DNA of 64,000 bases, taken from Manihot esculenta. Taxonomy: Eukaryota; Streptophyta; Magnoliopsida; Malpighiales; Euphorbiaceae. The stretch spans positions 29,042,158 through 29,106,157 of the forward strand of contig NC_035163.2 in assembly GCF_001659605.2 (NCBI RefSeq). Reading direction: 5' to 3'. The notes under the pieces are model-generated. The model saw nothing but the letters and a program-made list of their open reading frames with translations. It did no database searches and had not been told where the DNA came from. Shown piece by piece: positions 12,528 to 23,155 of this stretch; the first letter of the stretch is position 1; each line of letters starts with the position of its first letter. Made by a program: the position numbers and the translations under genes.

Positions 12528-13648
12528 TTCTCCCCCTTTCTTGCTTAAACGAAATTGAGAAAGTTGTGTTTATATGACGGAAAATGGAGAAATGTTTTCG
12601 AGGAAAATTCGCAGCTTTTTTTTTCCTGGAAAGTGGGATGAAAGATCTATACAATCTAGGGAAAACAATCTGAGATTGCTTAGTAAAGAAGAATTTAGAA
12701 AGTCAATTATTGTCAATTTTTTTTTTCCGAATGCAATTAACAGATAATAATGTGTGGGGGAGGAAAGGAAACCGTTGAGCGACACGGACGCCAACGTCAC
12801 GCGGTGGGACTCTGTCACTGCTTTCACGAGCTACCTAAATAAATCTCCGTGAGCTACGACATGGCGTTTGTCATTAATCTATGATCTAATTAGATCTGGC
12901 GGGTCTACCCTCTAATGGTGGTTTTAAAAAACCCTGAAAAAACGACATGTCGATTGAGATGCGACACAGCATTTGGTGCTACTAAAAAGATTTCATTTTC
13001 CCCTTTTATCTTCTTTTTTTTTTATTAAGTTTAATCTAATTTTAATATATTTTTTTGTTGAAATTCTGCAATACTTGATTTATATTTTTTTTTTATCTAC
13101 CAAAAGAATTTTTAAGTGACATTATTTTAGTATATTTTATTCTGTGAACCAAAAAAAAAAAAAAACATAGTTTTTTGAGATTAACACTGAATAGTATTGT
13201 TATAAGCTAACTATATTACTGTCAATATTTTACTATAATATAATTATATCTACACAAGTCTAATTTTTTTAGCAAGGGACAAAGGTAAATGCATTTTATT
13301 GAAATTGCCTGTAATTGCAGTCTTGTATTATCTGACTTTCATAGTGAATCTCTACACTCATACAGAGTCTCCTTCCAAGCAAGTGTATTCATTGATCCAA
13401 TCATGTAACTTATGGATGTTCTTGTTTGGTGTTTGTTTTGTTCTGTTGTTGTTGGTGGAAAATACAAAGAATATCTACTTTACTGAGCAGTTGCTACTCT
13501 CCCATTGTTCTGATGAGGTTGCTCTGCATATCAGATGCAACAAGCATAATAAAGAAAAAGAATGAGTGTTAAATAGTAGATGGTGCAAAATTGCATACTT
13601 AACATATAACTAAACTAAACAAAAGAATCACACCGCATCGCACAGATC
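12528..13648. promoter_or_regulatory. promoter/5' flank of the E3 ligase gene and 3' flank of the reductase gene
   Basis: This 1.1-kb gap separates two genes on the minus strand. The part next to 12527 is the probable 5' leader and promoter of the E3 ligase gene. It is T-rich with several poly-T and poly-A tracts and no clear TATA box. A plus-strand open frame at 13299-13565 has no recognisable domain and is not called. Confidence 0.45.
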
Positions 13649-16600
13649 TCAGAGGATAGCAGGATCTTTATATCTCTTGAAAATGGTTTCAATATCTGCC
13701 ATTACTTCTGGTGGCAAAGGACGTTCTGTTGTCAAGAAAGCGTCAATGTCTTCTTTTAATTGGTCAACTGAGGTTGCCCCAATGATAGAACTCGTCATAA
13801 ATGGACGATCTCGTGCAAATCCAAGTGCAAGTTGCACCGGAGTTAATCCATGCTTCCTGCCCATTTCGATATATTTCTCTGTTGCTTCCTGGAACACAGA
13901 AAAAATGAACATCAAGCTCTATATATAACAGGTTGCAATTACTCTTCTAGACATATGAAGCACAAAATCACATGCAATAAAAAAATCGAGATAATTGATC
14001 TCATAATGAGGCCATCATTTTGTTCAATTATTTTCTAAGTTAATTAGATTTGATGTTACTTTTGAGAAATGATTCCATAAAGGACAAAAACATGGTTATA
14101 TATGAAAATCCAGTCACAACTTCAATGCATCTTTTGACAACTTGATAGCAACTTACCTGCACATGGCATAAAACTAATTTCTATTTTACTGTCTTGATTA
14201 CAAGGAGGAAGGCCTATCCTATATAGCTCATTTTAGCAATTGCATGAAAGGTGCAAAAAGTTTTAAGAACACTAGTGCTTCTTTGAAGTGTAGTTTAGTT
14301 AAGACAACGTAAAAACAGATGAAAAACAACTCTTCAGGTGAGGTCACTAAGTCAATGCAGTTCTAACAGAAATTGCATGCCACCAACACTATGCAACAGT
14401 TCTGCAACAGCAAAATAGGACAATACCTATTTTGGTATAACATTGGTTGTTATTAATTGAGAAATAATGTTGAGCCAAAACCCCTGGAACTATAGTCCGA
14501 CGCCAATGCAAATGGTGAAGAATAGAGAGTTTAAATATTCAAGTCTTATAACTCAGACTAGCTGGCCCTATTGAGTCAAGTGATATGGATCAAATCTTCT
14601 TAACTTACTCAGCTCAGATGGGCTTAGGCAGTTACACGTTCACTCTCTCTGCTGCAATTAAGATTATATAACAAATGTAAACATTACCCTGGCAAGTGAA
14701 TCTTTGTATCTTGCCATGTAGCCCGGGAAGAGGTTTAGTCTTCCTTTTTTGGCAGCTTCAGAGTCCAGGTCCAAATATTTTCCACTCAGTGCTCCACCAG
14801 ACAAGGGAGAGTAAGCAAGTAAGCCAATGTTGCAATTGTTTGGGTGGCAAACTTCAACAAGGTCAACTGTAAAAGAGCAATCAACAAAATTATAAGGGAC
14901 TAAAAACAAGCCAAGTTTTATTTTGACCTATAAGGATGATATGTCAAGAACTTACTTTCAAAATGGCACCTAACTAACAAACTGTAGTTGTTCTGGATAC
15001 TAACAATCTTTGGTAGCCCTTCAACTTTGGCTGCATGAACAAATTCCATTACTCCATATGAAGTCTCATTTGAAACACCAATGTATCGTACCTAAATAAG
15101 TGCAAAGGCATTCCATAATGTTAGCCAACTCGCAGTAAATCTATGCTTTTTGGTGCATTAAATGTAAGGAAGATTATTTAACTGTTCATCAAAATATAGC
15201 ACCAGCCACTGTTCAACAAAAGAAAAAAAAAAAAGCTTACCTTTCCTTCATCAATGAGTTCTTGAAAGGCCCTTAGTTGCTCCACAAATGGCACACTGGG
15301 TCTCCATTTCGAATAATCATAAAAAAACTCTCCAAAGAGTGGTACATAGCGATCTGGCCTAATATTTCAAGTGAATTTACATGTTAATGAAATCTTTCTA
15401 TAATTTTATTCCTTTTTTAAGCAACACTAACAGAAAGCACAATGTGCCTGTTCCCACATATGATCAGAAAATAAATTGTAAGTATAGGAAAATTTGCTCA
15501 TGACTAAACCAACAAATTTAAAGTAATGAAAGGAAGCAGTAGGTTACAGTGTTATACTCAACATTGTCAACAATTGATTGCTAACAGCTGTTACATGCAA
15601 TTCCATGAGTAAGAATGGAAACGAAAGAAAGCTATTACAGCAATCAGCAATTAAATGTCAAATCGACAGTTTCGTGGCGCTCTGTTACTGGTAGTTCTTG
15701 TTCAAGGCTTCTGTATATGATGTTACATAAAAAGATCATTTATATAGTTTATATTCCTTGTACTTGAGTTGCAGCAGGCACCAATTTTAGATTTCTTGCT
15801 AAAGCAATTCTATAAATAGTTAAAGAAAGGAAAGTTGCACATAAGAGGGTCAATTATTGGTCTTCTGCTTGAAGGTCTTCATCTTATCAAGGCAAAGCAA
15901 AATGCAGACATTCACCACCGCATCTCTTGGAATATGGATCCTTCTTGTCTTCTGAACTCATGCATCAGTCAGAGAAAGCTATTTGAAATGGAAATACGAG
16001 GCATAAGCCTGCAGCAGATTTTGCTTTCTGTACCCTCAATAAGAGGCAACATAGAGGAACTTCAAGTCCTTAAAACGAATATTATATAACCAGATATTAG
16101 AAAAACAAGACCAGGGTTTTGTCAAAAGGACCAAACCTCCCATTGAAGTTCCAGGATTTGGATAATTGTGCACTATACTCCATAAGGCCAAAAGTCAACA
16201 AATGAAAATTTTGAACTCAAACAAAATATATGACAGGAGAGTTATAATTCAAAGTGAGAACAGTTAGCCATTTCTAGATTATGCAGCAATTGATCATATG
16301 GCTTAAGATAATAGTTGCGAGGGTTCATAAACAACAAATTTTGTGAAAAGAAATGCAATCTTCTATGTAAGGATAAATCATATAGGAACCATGACGTTAC
16401 CAATGAATCTGCAACAAATCAATGTAGTCTGTTCCAAGGCGCTGAAGGCTTTTCTCGACGCTCTCTCTGATATTAGCAGCATCAACCCTCAAAACCTTTG
16501 CATTATCACGAACACAAGTTGACCGCTCTGAATAACCACACACTTTTGTAGCCAAAATAACCTATCCATGCATGAGGTACCCACATAAGTTATTGCATGA

Positions 16601-17668
16601 ATCGCAATTCAGAATTTAGGAAGTTAAATAGTCTCAAAAGAGAAACAACAAGGAAGGTCAGAACTGTTGATGAAAAATTCAGCTACTATTAAAGTTAAAG
16701 TTACAACCACAGAGCTGCCTTTCACAAATTTATCAATCACTCATCTGTCATACTCCGAGTACCTTATCACGGGGCTGGGATTTCAACCAGCTACCAATAT
16801 AGAGATCTGTTCTTCCTTGTGTTTCCTTACTCGGTGGTATTGGATACTGGAAACAATATTACAATATTTCAGAAATTGACTTACAAAATCAATGAGAATG
16901 AATTGGAATATTTAAATAACGAACATATCCTTAAAAAAAATGAACAATAATAAATCCAGTATGTATTCGATTGCATGAGAAAAATTGAGATATCAGATAG
17001 AATTCCACTTAACATTAATTTGCATTTTAGTGTTTGAGAAGTTACACAAACGACTTTATTATTACAGTTGACTGAACTTGAAATTAAAGATAGAACAAAA
17101 ATATTATTATATTTACACAGAGAGAGAGAGAGAGAGACTTACGAGTTCAGCTGTGTCAAGAATATTAATGCCGTGATCAAATGAATAGCTAAGGATTTCA
17201 TGAGCTTCTTTCTCTGTATTCTGCTGTCCAAAGGTCATCTGAAATATTACCAAAAACACAAAGCCCACAATGAGGAAAAATTCGGCAATTAAATAGAGGA
17301 AATTGATAGCTGAAAGGCAAGGATTTACAAAAGTAATTTCATGTAGGTACAAGAACATACAGGAAAAACAGAGAGTGGAAAGAAATTCTTAAAAGAATAG
17401 AATGGATAATTCATAGCAAAACATACTATAAGGAAACTATATCAAATAGGGTGTAGTAGCAAAAGTTCTTTACGGTTCCAAGAGTAATTTCGCTGATTTC
17501 AAGATCCGAGTCCCCGAGTTTTCTGTACTGTAACGAGGTTTTTTCAGCAAGTTTGGCGGTGATGGGTCTGAGTCTTGTTCGAGCATTTGGTGTATGGCGA
17601 GGGAAGCGGCGAATGTTGTTGTTGCAGAGAAATACCGGATTCATGAATAATGCAGTGAAGGACGCCAT
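13649..17668 (-). CDS. plastid-type aldo/keto reductase (protein tas-like NAD(P)-linked oxidoreductase)
   Basis: Probable NADPH-dependent reductase of carbonyl substrates; the closest remembered relative is Arabidopsis At1g04420. Eight exons join in phase: 17474-17668, 17143-17238, 16763-16846, 16401-16561, 15241-15358, 14956-15091, 14688-14866, 13649-13888, giving 402 aa. The first 40 residues are rich in Arg, Asn and Ser with few acids, like a chloroplast transit peptide, and the AKR barrel starts at LQYRKLGDSDLEIS. The catalytic tetrad can be placed: Asp93 and Tyr98 (DTAELYP, split between exons 2 and 3), Lys131 (LATKV) and His178 (LLQIHW). C-terminal cofactor-site motifs (IIGATSVDQLKED) are present. 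The start at 17668 was chosen because MASFTALF opens the transit peptide; an in-frame ATG at 17722 would add 18 residues. No lesion was seen. Confidence 0.92.
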
Positions 17669-18974
17669 TTCTCTACGAGAAAGCTCGAAGTAATGGCGTG
17701 TTCCTTCGCTTGGTTTATCCAACGCCTGTGAGTGGACATCATCGTTCCCTTTTATATTTCCATATATATTTATTTTTTATTTTTAACCTATTACATTAAT
17801 ATCAGGAAGAAAAAACATATAAGATTAATTAATTTCTTTTTTAAATTAATATAATTTAACATCCGCATATTTAGTTCAGTCATAAATATGTTTAAATAAA
17901 TTTAATAAATTTTAAATTTTATTTGCCTAATTTTTTATTTTCAATTAAAAAATTAATATAATTTAATAACTAATTAATAAAATTTTAAAATTTCATTAAT
18001 TTATTTTTTTTAAATGAAGATGAAAAATTGAGATAGGAAATATGAGAACTCTTAGAATTTACTAAATTGCAATTACATAAATCAAAATATATATTTAAAA
18101 ATTAAGAGATGAATTATTAATTTTTTTCAGTATATAAACCAAATAATTTTTTAAAAATCTTATATATTAATTTTAAATTTTGGTTAAAACTCTATTGAAA
18201 CGCAAGTGTTTAGACAATAAATCTAAAATTAAAACTTTTGATTAAAATGAAAAAAACCGTAAATGGGAGTCTTTACTATTCAATTTGGCCTAACAAAATA
18301 AACTTTAAGAAAAATCCTATTGTTCCTCTAATTATTTGGTGAGTTTTCTGATAAAGATTTTACTCTCAATATATATATATATATATATATTTTGTCCCAC
18401 AGGCATGTGACGAAGTCTAGTCTATATATTTTCTCTCAGGGAATATATATATATATATATATATAATTTTCTTATTTCCATCAATCATTAACATAAATCA
18501 TAAATAGTTGATAGGCTCTTCAAAATATTTTTTTCCATTTTATATCTTTACTTAATTTTTTTTTATAATAATAATAATATTATTATTACAAAATTAGGGA
18601 GGGATTCTCTCCAATTCTAGAATCTAAGTAATACTATATATATGAGTATACATGTAATTTTGAAATAAAAAAAATGCACTTGAAGTATCTAAGATTCAGT
18701 ACTGATATGAAAAAAGAAAATAATTGATATAATATGAAAAAAATTTTAAAATATAATTCAGCCAATCAACTTGGAAAAAGAATTTAAAAAAAAGGAGTTT
18801 AAAGTTTTTTTTTTTTTATTGGCATTTACTCGCACTCAGATAGCTAGCTGTAGATTTCACTTTGCCGCATGGTATTTACATATAGATTCATAGTAAAAGA
18901 AACTAAAGGAAGATGGGGTCCTGCTGTTTGCCTCTTTAAGGCTTATTTCGTTTTCGAAAATTGCCTATGTTTAA
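17669..18974. other. AT-rich intergenic DNA with two (AT)n microsatellites
   Basis: This is promoter-side DNA of the reductase gene followed by AT-rich spacer. Two dinucleotide runs of about 11 repeats each lie at 18369-18390 and 18442-18465. No open frame of note is present. Confidence 0.6.
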
Positions 18975-19464
18975 TTAATCACTGCTTTGGGTAATATTGA
19001 ATCGAGACCTAGACCAGGGACTCAACATAGTCGCTTCTTGTCTATTCTCCTTAAGCCTCATGGCTTCTTCCCTGGAAACCTGGTATGAGTTTGCCACCAC
19101 ATCCACCGGCATGGCCCTCATTGCTGATACCTTGCCTGCTAGTTGGCTAGTTCTCGCATTATCATTTGTCTTGAAGGATACCCACTCCAAGCCTGCATCG
19201 CTTGCCTTCTTCATCACCGCATAGTTTTGTGGGGTTGTTAACATTTGACCCCCTGCACCTGCCCATCAAATACTGTATTTCCATTGTCATCCACCACCTG
19301 GACTTGGCCACTTCCTCTCACGAAGTAATGTACTCCATGGGAATTTACATTCCAGTAAGTTGACATCATCGCATTCTGCATCAAACCCATAAGAAATTTG
19401 TCAGATTCATGTTCATATTTATAAAGTTCTATATATGGTGATAAACGTTACCCTGTAGAGGACG

Positions 19465-19473
19465 CCTTTCTGA
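19465..19473. repeat. 9-bp target-site duplication, left copy (MULE-1)
   Basis: CCTTTCTGA occurs immediately before the left end of MULE-1 and again at 27506-27514 immediately after its right end. Both copies are legumin exon 3 sequence. Nine bases is the usual duplication length for Mutator-like elements. Confidence 0.95.
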
Positions 19474-19790
19474 GAGCATTTTTTCAAATCATGCAAAAAT
19501 AGAGAAATATTTTCAAAAACAGGCAGGATCTGAAAATATTTTCGGATTCTGTGTGTCAACGCAGTATGTTCGCCAGTATGACTAGCGAACAAGCATGTTC
19601 GCCACCCATGCTGTCGAAGAAGGGAGAGTTCGCCACCCATGGTGGCGAACTTTGGCTTGCTGAGCTTGTTCGCCACCCATGGTGGCGAACAAGCTCGTCC
19701 GGGCCACGGGAGCAGTGCAATCTGCTCCCGTGGCACACCAGCTTGGCGGAAATAATTGTTCGCCACTTAAAGTGGCGAACAATTCTGCTG
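19474..19790 (+). repeat. left terminal inverted repeat of MULE-1
   Basis: 317 bp matching the complement of 27189-27505 with five mismatches counted by eye. It contains several 23-bp hairpins built as GTTCGCCAC, a 4-5 base loop and GTGGCGAAC, for example at 19628 and 19668, plus one longer palindrome around CCACGGGAGCAG. Confidence 0.93.
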
Positions 19791-19844
19791 CACAGAAAAC
19801 TCGTCAGGGATCCTGACAAGGGTTGACTGAGGAAAAGTAGTGGC

Positions 19845-20690
19845 GAACACTTTTTTCACATGCATGCAGTTGCATGCATGTGATACCACAGGAATTTGTT
19901 CGCCAGCAATGCTGGCGAACAAATTCTTGTAAAAATAAATTTTTTAAAATAAATATATATTTTAAAAATTTAGAAAAATTAATAAAATTTTATACTAAAT
20001 TAAAATATATTTATTGATATTAATTAAAATATATTAATATTAAATTTATTTTGTATACTTAAAATTATATATTTTTTAATCATCAATCAATTAATAATTT
20101 ATTTCTAATTTTATTAGTGCCGAGGCATGTTCGCCACCCAAGGTGGCGAACACTTTTTTCACATGCATGCATGTGATACCACAGGAATTCGTTCGCCACC
20201 AATGCTGGCGAACAAATTCTTGTAAAAATAAATTTTTAAAAATAAATATATATTTAAAAAATTTAGAAAAATTAATAAAATTTTATACTAAATTAAAATA
20301 TATTTATTGATATTAATTAAAATATATTAATATTAAATTTATTTTGTATACTTAAATTATATATTTTTTAATCATCAATTAATTAATAACTTATTTCTAA
20401 TTTTATTAGTGCTGGGGCATGTTCACCACCCAAGGTGGCGAACACTTTTTTCACATGCATGCAATTGCATGCATGTGATACCACAGCTGGCGAACAAATT
20501 CCTGTAAAAATAAAATTTTTAAAATAAATATATATTTAAAAAATTTAGAAAAATTAATAAAATTTTATACTAAATTAAAATATATTTATTGATATTAATT
20601 AAAATATATTAATATTAAATTTATTTTGTATACTTAAAATTATATATTTTTTAATCATCAATCAATTAATAATTTATTTCTAATTTTATT
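19845..20690 (+). repeat. three tandem copies of a 290-303 bp unit inside MULE-1
   Basis: Copies begin at about 19848, 20151 and 20443, judged by the recurring CACTTTTTTCACATGCATG block. Each contains one or two GTTCGCCA hairpins, a CATGCATG palindrome and about 200 bp of almost pure AT. The third copy has lost part of the hairpin section. Similarity between copies is very high by eye. Confidence 0.88.
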
Positions 20691-21034
20691 ACAAAATTAA
20701 TTTTTAATAATATTATTATTATAATATTTAAATTTAAATTATGTAATCTATTATTTAGTAAATTTATATATTTTAAAATTAAAATATTTTATAAATTTAG
20801 ATAGTGTATGAAAAAATTATTTATTATTAAAATAATATATATATATATATATATATTTATTTTTAAAAAATTAAAATTTATTATACTGTTAAAAATAAAA
20901 TTTAATATTTTTAAAATAAATATAAATTAAGAGATAATAAAATTTATATTTTTTGAAAATATGTAATATATTTTATTTTTTTATTTTAAAATTATTTTAA
21001 TAAAATAATTTTATTTTTTTATTTTGAAATAGTG

Positions 21035-21200
21035 CCGAATAGCTGATGCAGGGCCGTACCCTGCATGCACGCAGGGGCATGCATGTGGCCCTGCATGCAC
21101 GCAGGGGCATGCATGTGGCCCTGCATGCATATGGTCCTGCATGCATGCTGGCGAAGAGCTGATGCGGGCCGTACCCTGCATGCATGCAGGGGCATGCATG
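21035..21200 (+). repeat. CATGCATG-rich GC minisatellite in MULE-1
   Basis: Units built from CCCTGCATGCACGCAGGGG and GCATGCATGTGG recur four to five times. The block repeats the phrase GCTGATGCAGGGCCGTACCC at both ends (second copy with one base change). It lies about 60-230 bp upstream of the first transposase TATA box and stands out from its AT-rich surroundings. Confidence 0.8.
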
Positions 21201-21259
21201 TGACCCTTTACAGCCCGTGAGTCTAGTTCGACAGTGGTGGTGTCGAACTAGAACCCATC

Positions 21260-21612
21260 TTCGCCTATAAATTCTCTCACCATTCACCCCCAATCGCCAA
21301 TCATCTCTATCTCTTTATACATCACTTCCATTTTCAGTTTCTCTATAAATTATTCCACCAATCACCCCCCAATCACAAATCACGCATACTAATCACTTTA
21401 TCCCTCTATACATCACTTTCATTTCTGGTTTCTCTATAAATTAGAAATTACTCAAAATTTACATTCTATCTCACAAAAATTTTATTTCTACTCTTATTGA
21501 TTCGAATACAAAAGAAGATACGCAGGTAAGTTTTAAATATTTTATATTCTAATTTTTTTTTATGTATATAGTAAATGGTGGTAAAAATATTTATTATTAA
21601 TTTTTTTTGCAG
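21260..21612 (+). promoter_or_regulatory. duplicated TATA/leader and leader intron of the MULE-1 transposase gene
   Basis: TATAAA occurs at 21266, 21344 and 21435, each at the start of a similar 78-91 bp unit rich in ATCAC and CTCT. A leader intron is supported by GCAG|GTAAGTTTT (donor at 21526) and a T-rich acceptor ending TTGCAG at 21612, five bases before the chosen ATG. Which TATA copy is used cannot be told from sequence. Confidence 0.65.
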
Positions 21613-21616
21613 AGAA

Positions 21617-23155
21617 ATGGCACTTCCTGCATACGCTAATATTCATTGGGATGGTAATGTTATAAGTAGTTGTAATGGTTACGATTATGATGGAGGTTTT
21701 TCAAAGATTATTCCATTGGGTAAGCAGATAAGTTTTAATCAATTGGTCGGTAAAATTGCTCGTGCAATTGGATTATCCGAGAATAATGAATTTATAGAGA
21801 CGATTAGTTTTAGAAAGCCTACAATTGTGGATGGATCCTTACAATTTGAATGTATGGAGATATGGGGTGAAGATGATGTGTCTAGTATGTTTAATTACTT
21901 GTATCAAATTGGTGGTATACCCGGTATAGAAATATATGTTAAGATACTTCGTTGTGTTGATAATACAAATGAGGATGTTGATATTGGTCCATCTGGAACT
22001 GCTGTTGTATCAAATGATGAACCATGTGAAGAGCAAAATGTAGTTGATGATTATGGTTTACGTGATAGTCTTGCAGGACCGTCATTTAATTTATCCGATA
22101 CAGTAGAGAATGAGGACGAGGACGAGGATGATTCATGGATGTCTACTGAGGATGATGATGATGATAATGGACAGGAGGATATTGGGAGTGAGTCTCGATA
22201 TTACAACACACAATTTCCAAATCCTGTTGTGCCTGTTGTTCATCCTCCGCCATATGCAGAAATAGACTTCGATTTGCTGAGGGTGGATCCTTATGATAAG
22301 CCAGAAGGTCGTTACTTTTGGGATCCTTCTAAAGAGTTTTCAGTTGGGATGATATTCTCTTCGAGAGATGCAGTGGCTGCGGCTGCAAAAGAATATCATC
22401 TAAGACATCACCATCAATTCTGTTATCATGAAACAAGGGAGAAGACGTATTCTATAAAGTGTAAAGACAAAGACAGTGGATGTGCATGGAGGCTTCGAGC
22501 ATCCAAGAAAGAAGGGGAGGATGTATGGAAAATTACGAGATACAATGGACCGCACACGTGTACAAATCCTCAGGTAACAAAAAACCATAGCCAATTGGAT
22601 GAGAATTTCATTTGTTCATTCATATTTGCATTAATTGAACAGCAGCCCGATATAAAAATTGCTGCCCTACAAGCTGAAGTGCGGGATAAATTTGGGTACG
22701 AGCCGTCTTATCAGAAAACATGGAAAGCTAAGCAGAAGGCAATTGCACGGCTTTATGGGGGTTGGGATGAATCATACAGTCGTTTGCGTAGATTCATGAC
22801 TGCTCTTCATCATTTTAACCCAGAAACAGTATACATGATCGAAGATAATCCACATTGGATAAATGAGCGATTAAATCCGATGTGTCGTGTATTTGACCGT
22901 ATGTTCTGGGCTTTTAAGCAATCGATTGAGGGATTTAAACATTGCCGACCTGTTATCTCAATCGATGGGACATTCTTGTACGGAAAATATACCGGATGTA
23001 TACTGTGTGCAACCGCACTTGATGGAAATAATCAATTATTTCCATTAGCTTTTGCCATTGTTGATAAGGAGGATGGTGACAATTGGTCATGGTTTATGGA
23101 TTGCTTAAGGATCTTCGTGACCAATCGAGAAGATTTATGTGTAATTTCAGACTGA
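21617..23155 (+). CDS. mudrA: MURA-like MULE transposase, C-terminally truncated
   Basis: It would cut and join element ends as a DDE transposase. Start 21617 (MALPAYANIHWDG) is chosen because a leader intron acceptor ends at 21612; the longer frame from 21575 would begin inside that intron. The 512 residues contain a PB1-like MuDR N-terminal region (about 1-110), an acidic linker (about 165-195), a zinc-binding MuDR DNA-binding region (about 238-320, with Cys and His in GCAWRLRASK and HTCTNP), and the first part of the MULE catalytic domain: SIDGTFLYGKYT (catalytic Asp near 449) and LCVISD (second Asp, residue 512). A TGA follows directly. The catalytic Glu and the C-terminal SWIM zinc finger of full MURA proteins are missing, so this copy should be inactive as an enzyme, though DNA binding may remain. 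Confidence 0.9.
   Translation: MALPAYANIHWDGNVISSCNGYDYDGGFSKIIPLGKQISFNQLVGKIARAIGLSENNEFIETISFRKPTIVDGSLQFECMEIWGEDDVSSMFNYLYQIGGIPGIEIYVKILRCVDNTNEDVDIGPSGTAVVSNDEPCEEQNVVDDYGLRDSLAGPSFNLSDTVENEDEDEDDSWMSTEDDDDDNGQEDIGSESRYYNTQFPNPVVPVVHPPPYAEIDFDLLRVDPYDKPEGRYFWDPSKEFSVGMIFSSRDAVAAAAKEYHLRHHHQFCYHETREKTYSIKCKDKDSGCAWRLRASKKEGEDVWKITRYNGPHTCTNPQVTKNHSQLDENFICSFIFALIEQQPDIKIAALQAEVRDKFGYEPSYQKTWKAKQKAIARLYGGWDESYSRLRRFMTALHHFNPETVYMIEDNPHWINERLNPMCRVFDRMFWAFKQSIEGFKHCRPVISIDGTFLYGKYTGCILCATALDGNNQLFPLAFAIVDKEDGDNWSWFMDCLRIFVTNREDLCVISD

Noticed and set aside
13299..13565. 88-codon plus-strand frame with a hydrophobic start
   Set aside because: Between two minus-strand genes, no domain, likely chance in T-rich DNA.
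18369..18465. possible CRISPR-like spaced repeats
   Set aside because: They are two AT microsatellites in plant DNA, with no repeat-spacer structure.
19419..19826. several overlapping open frames at the MULE-1 left end
   Set aside because: They read through hairpin modules in all frames; open by composition only.
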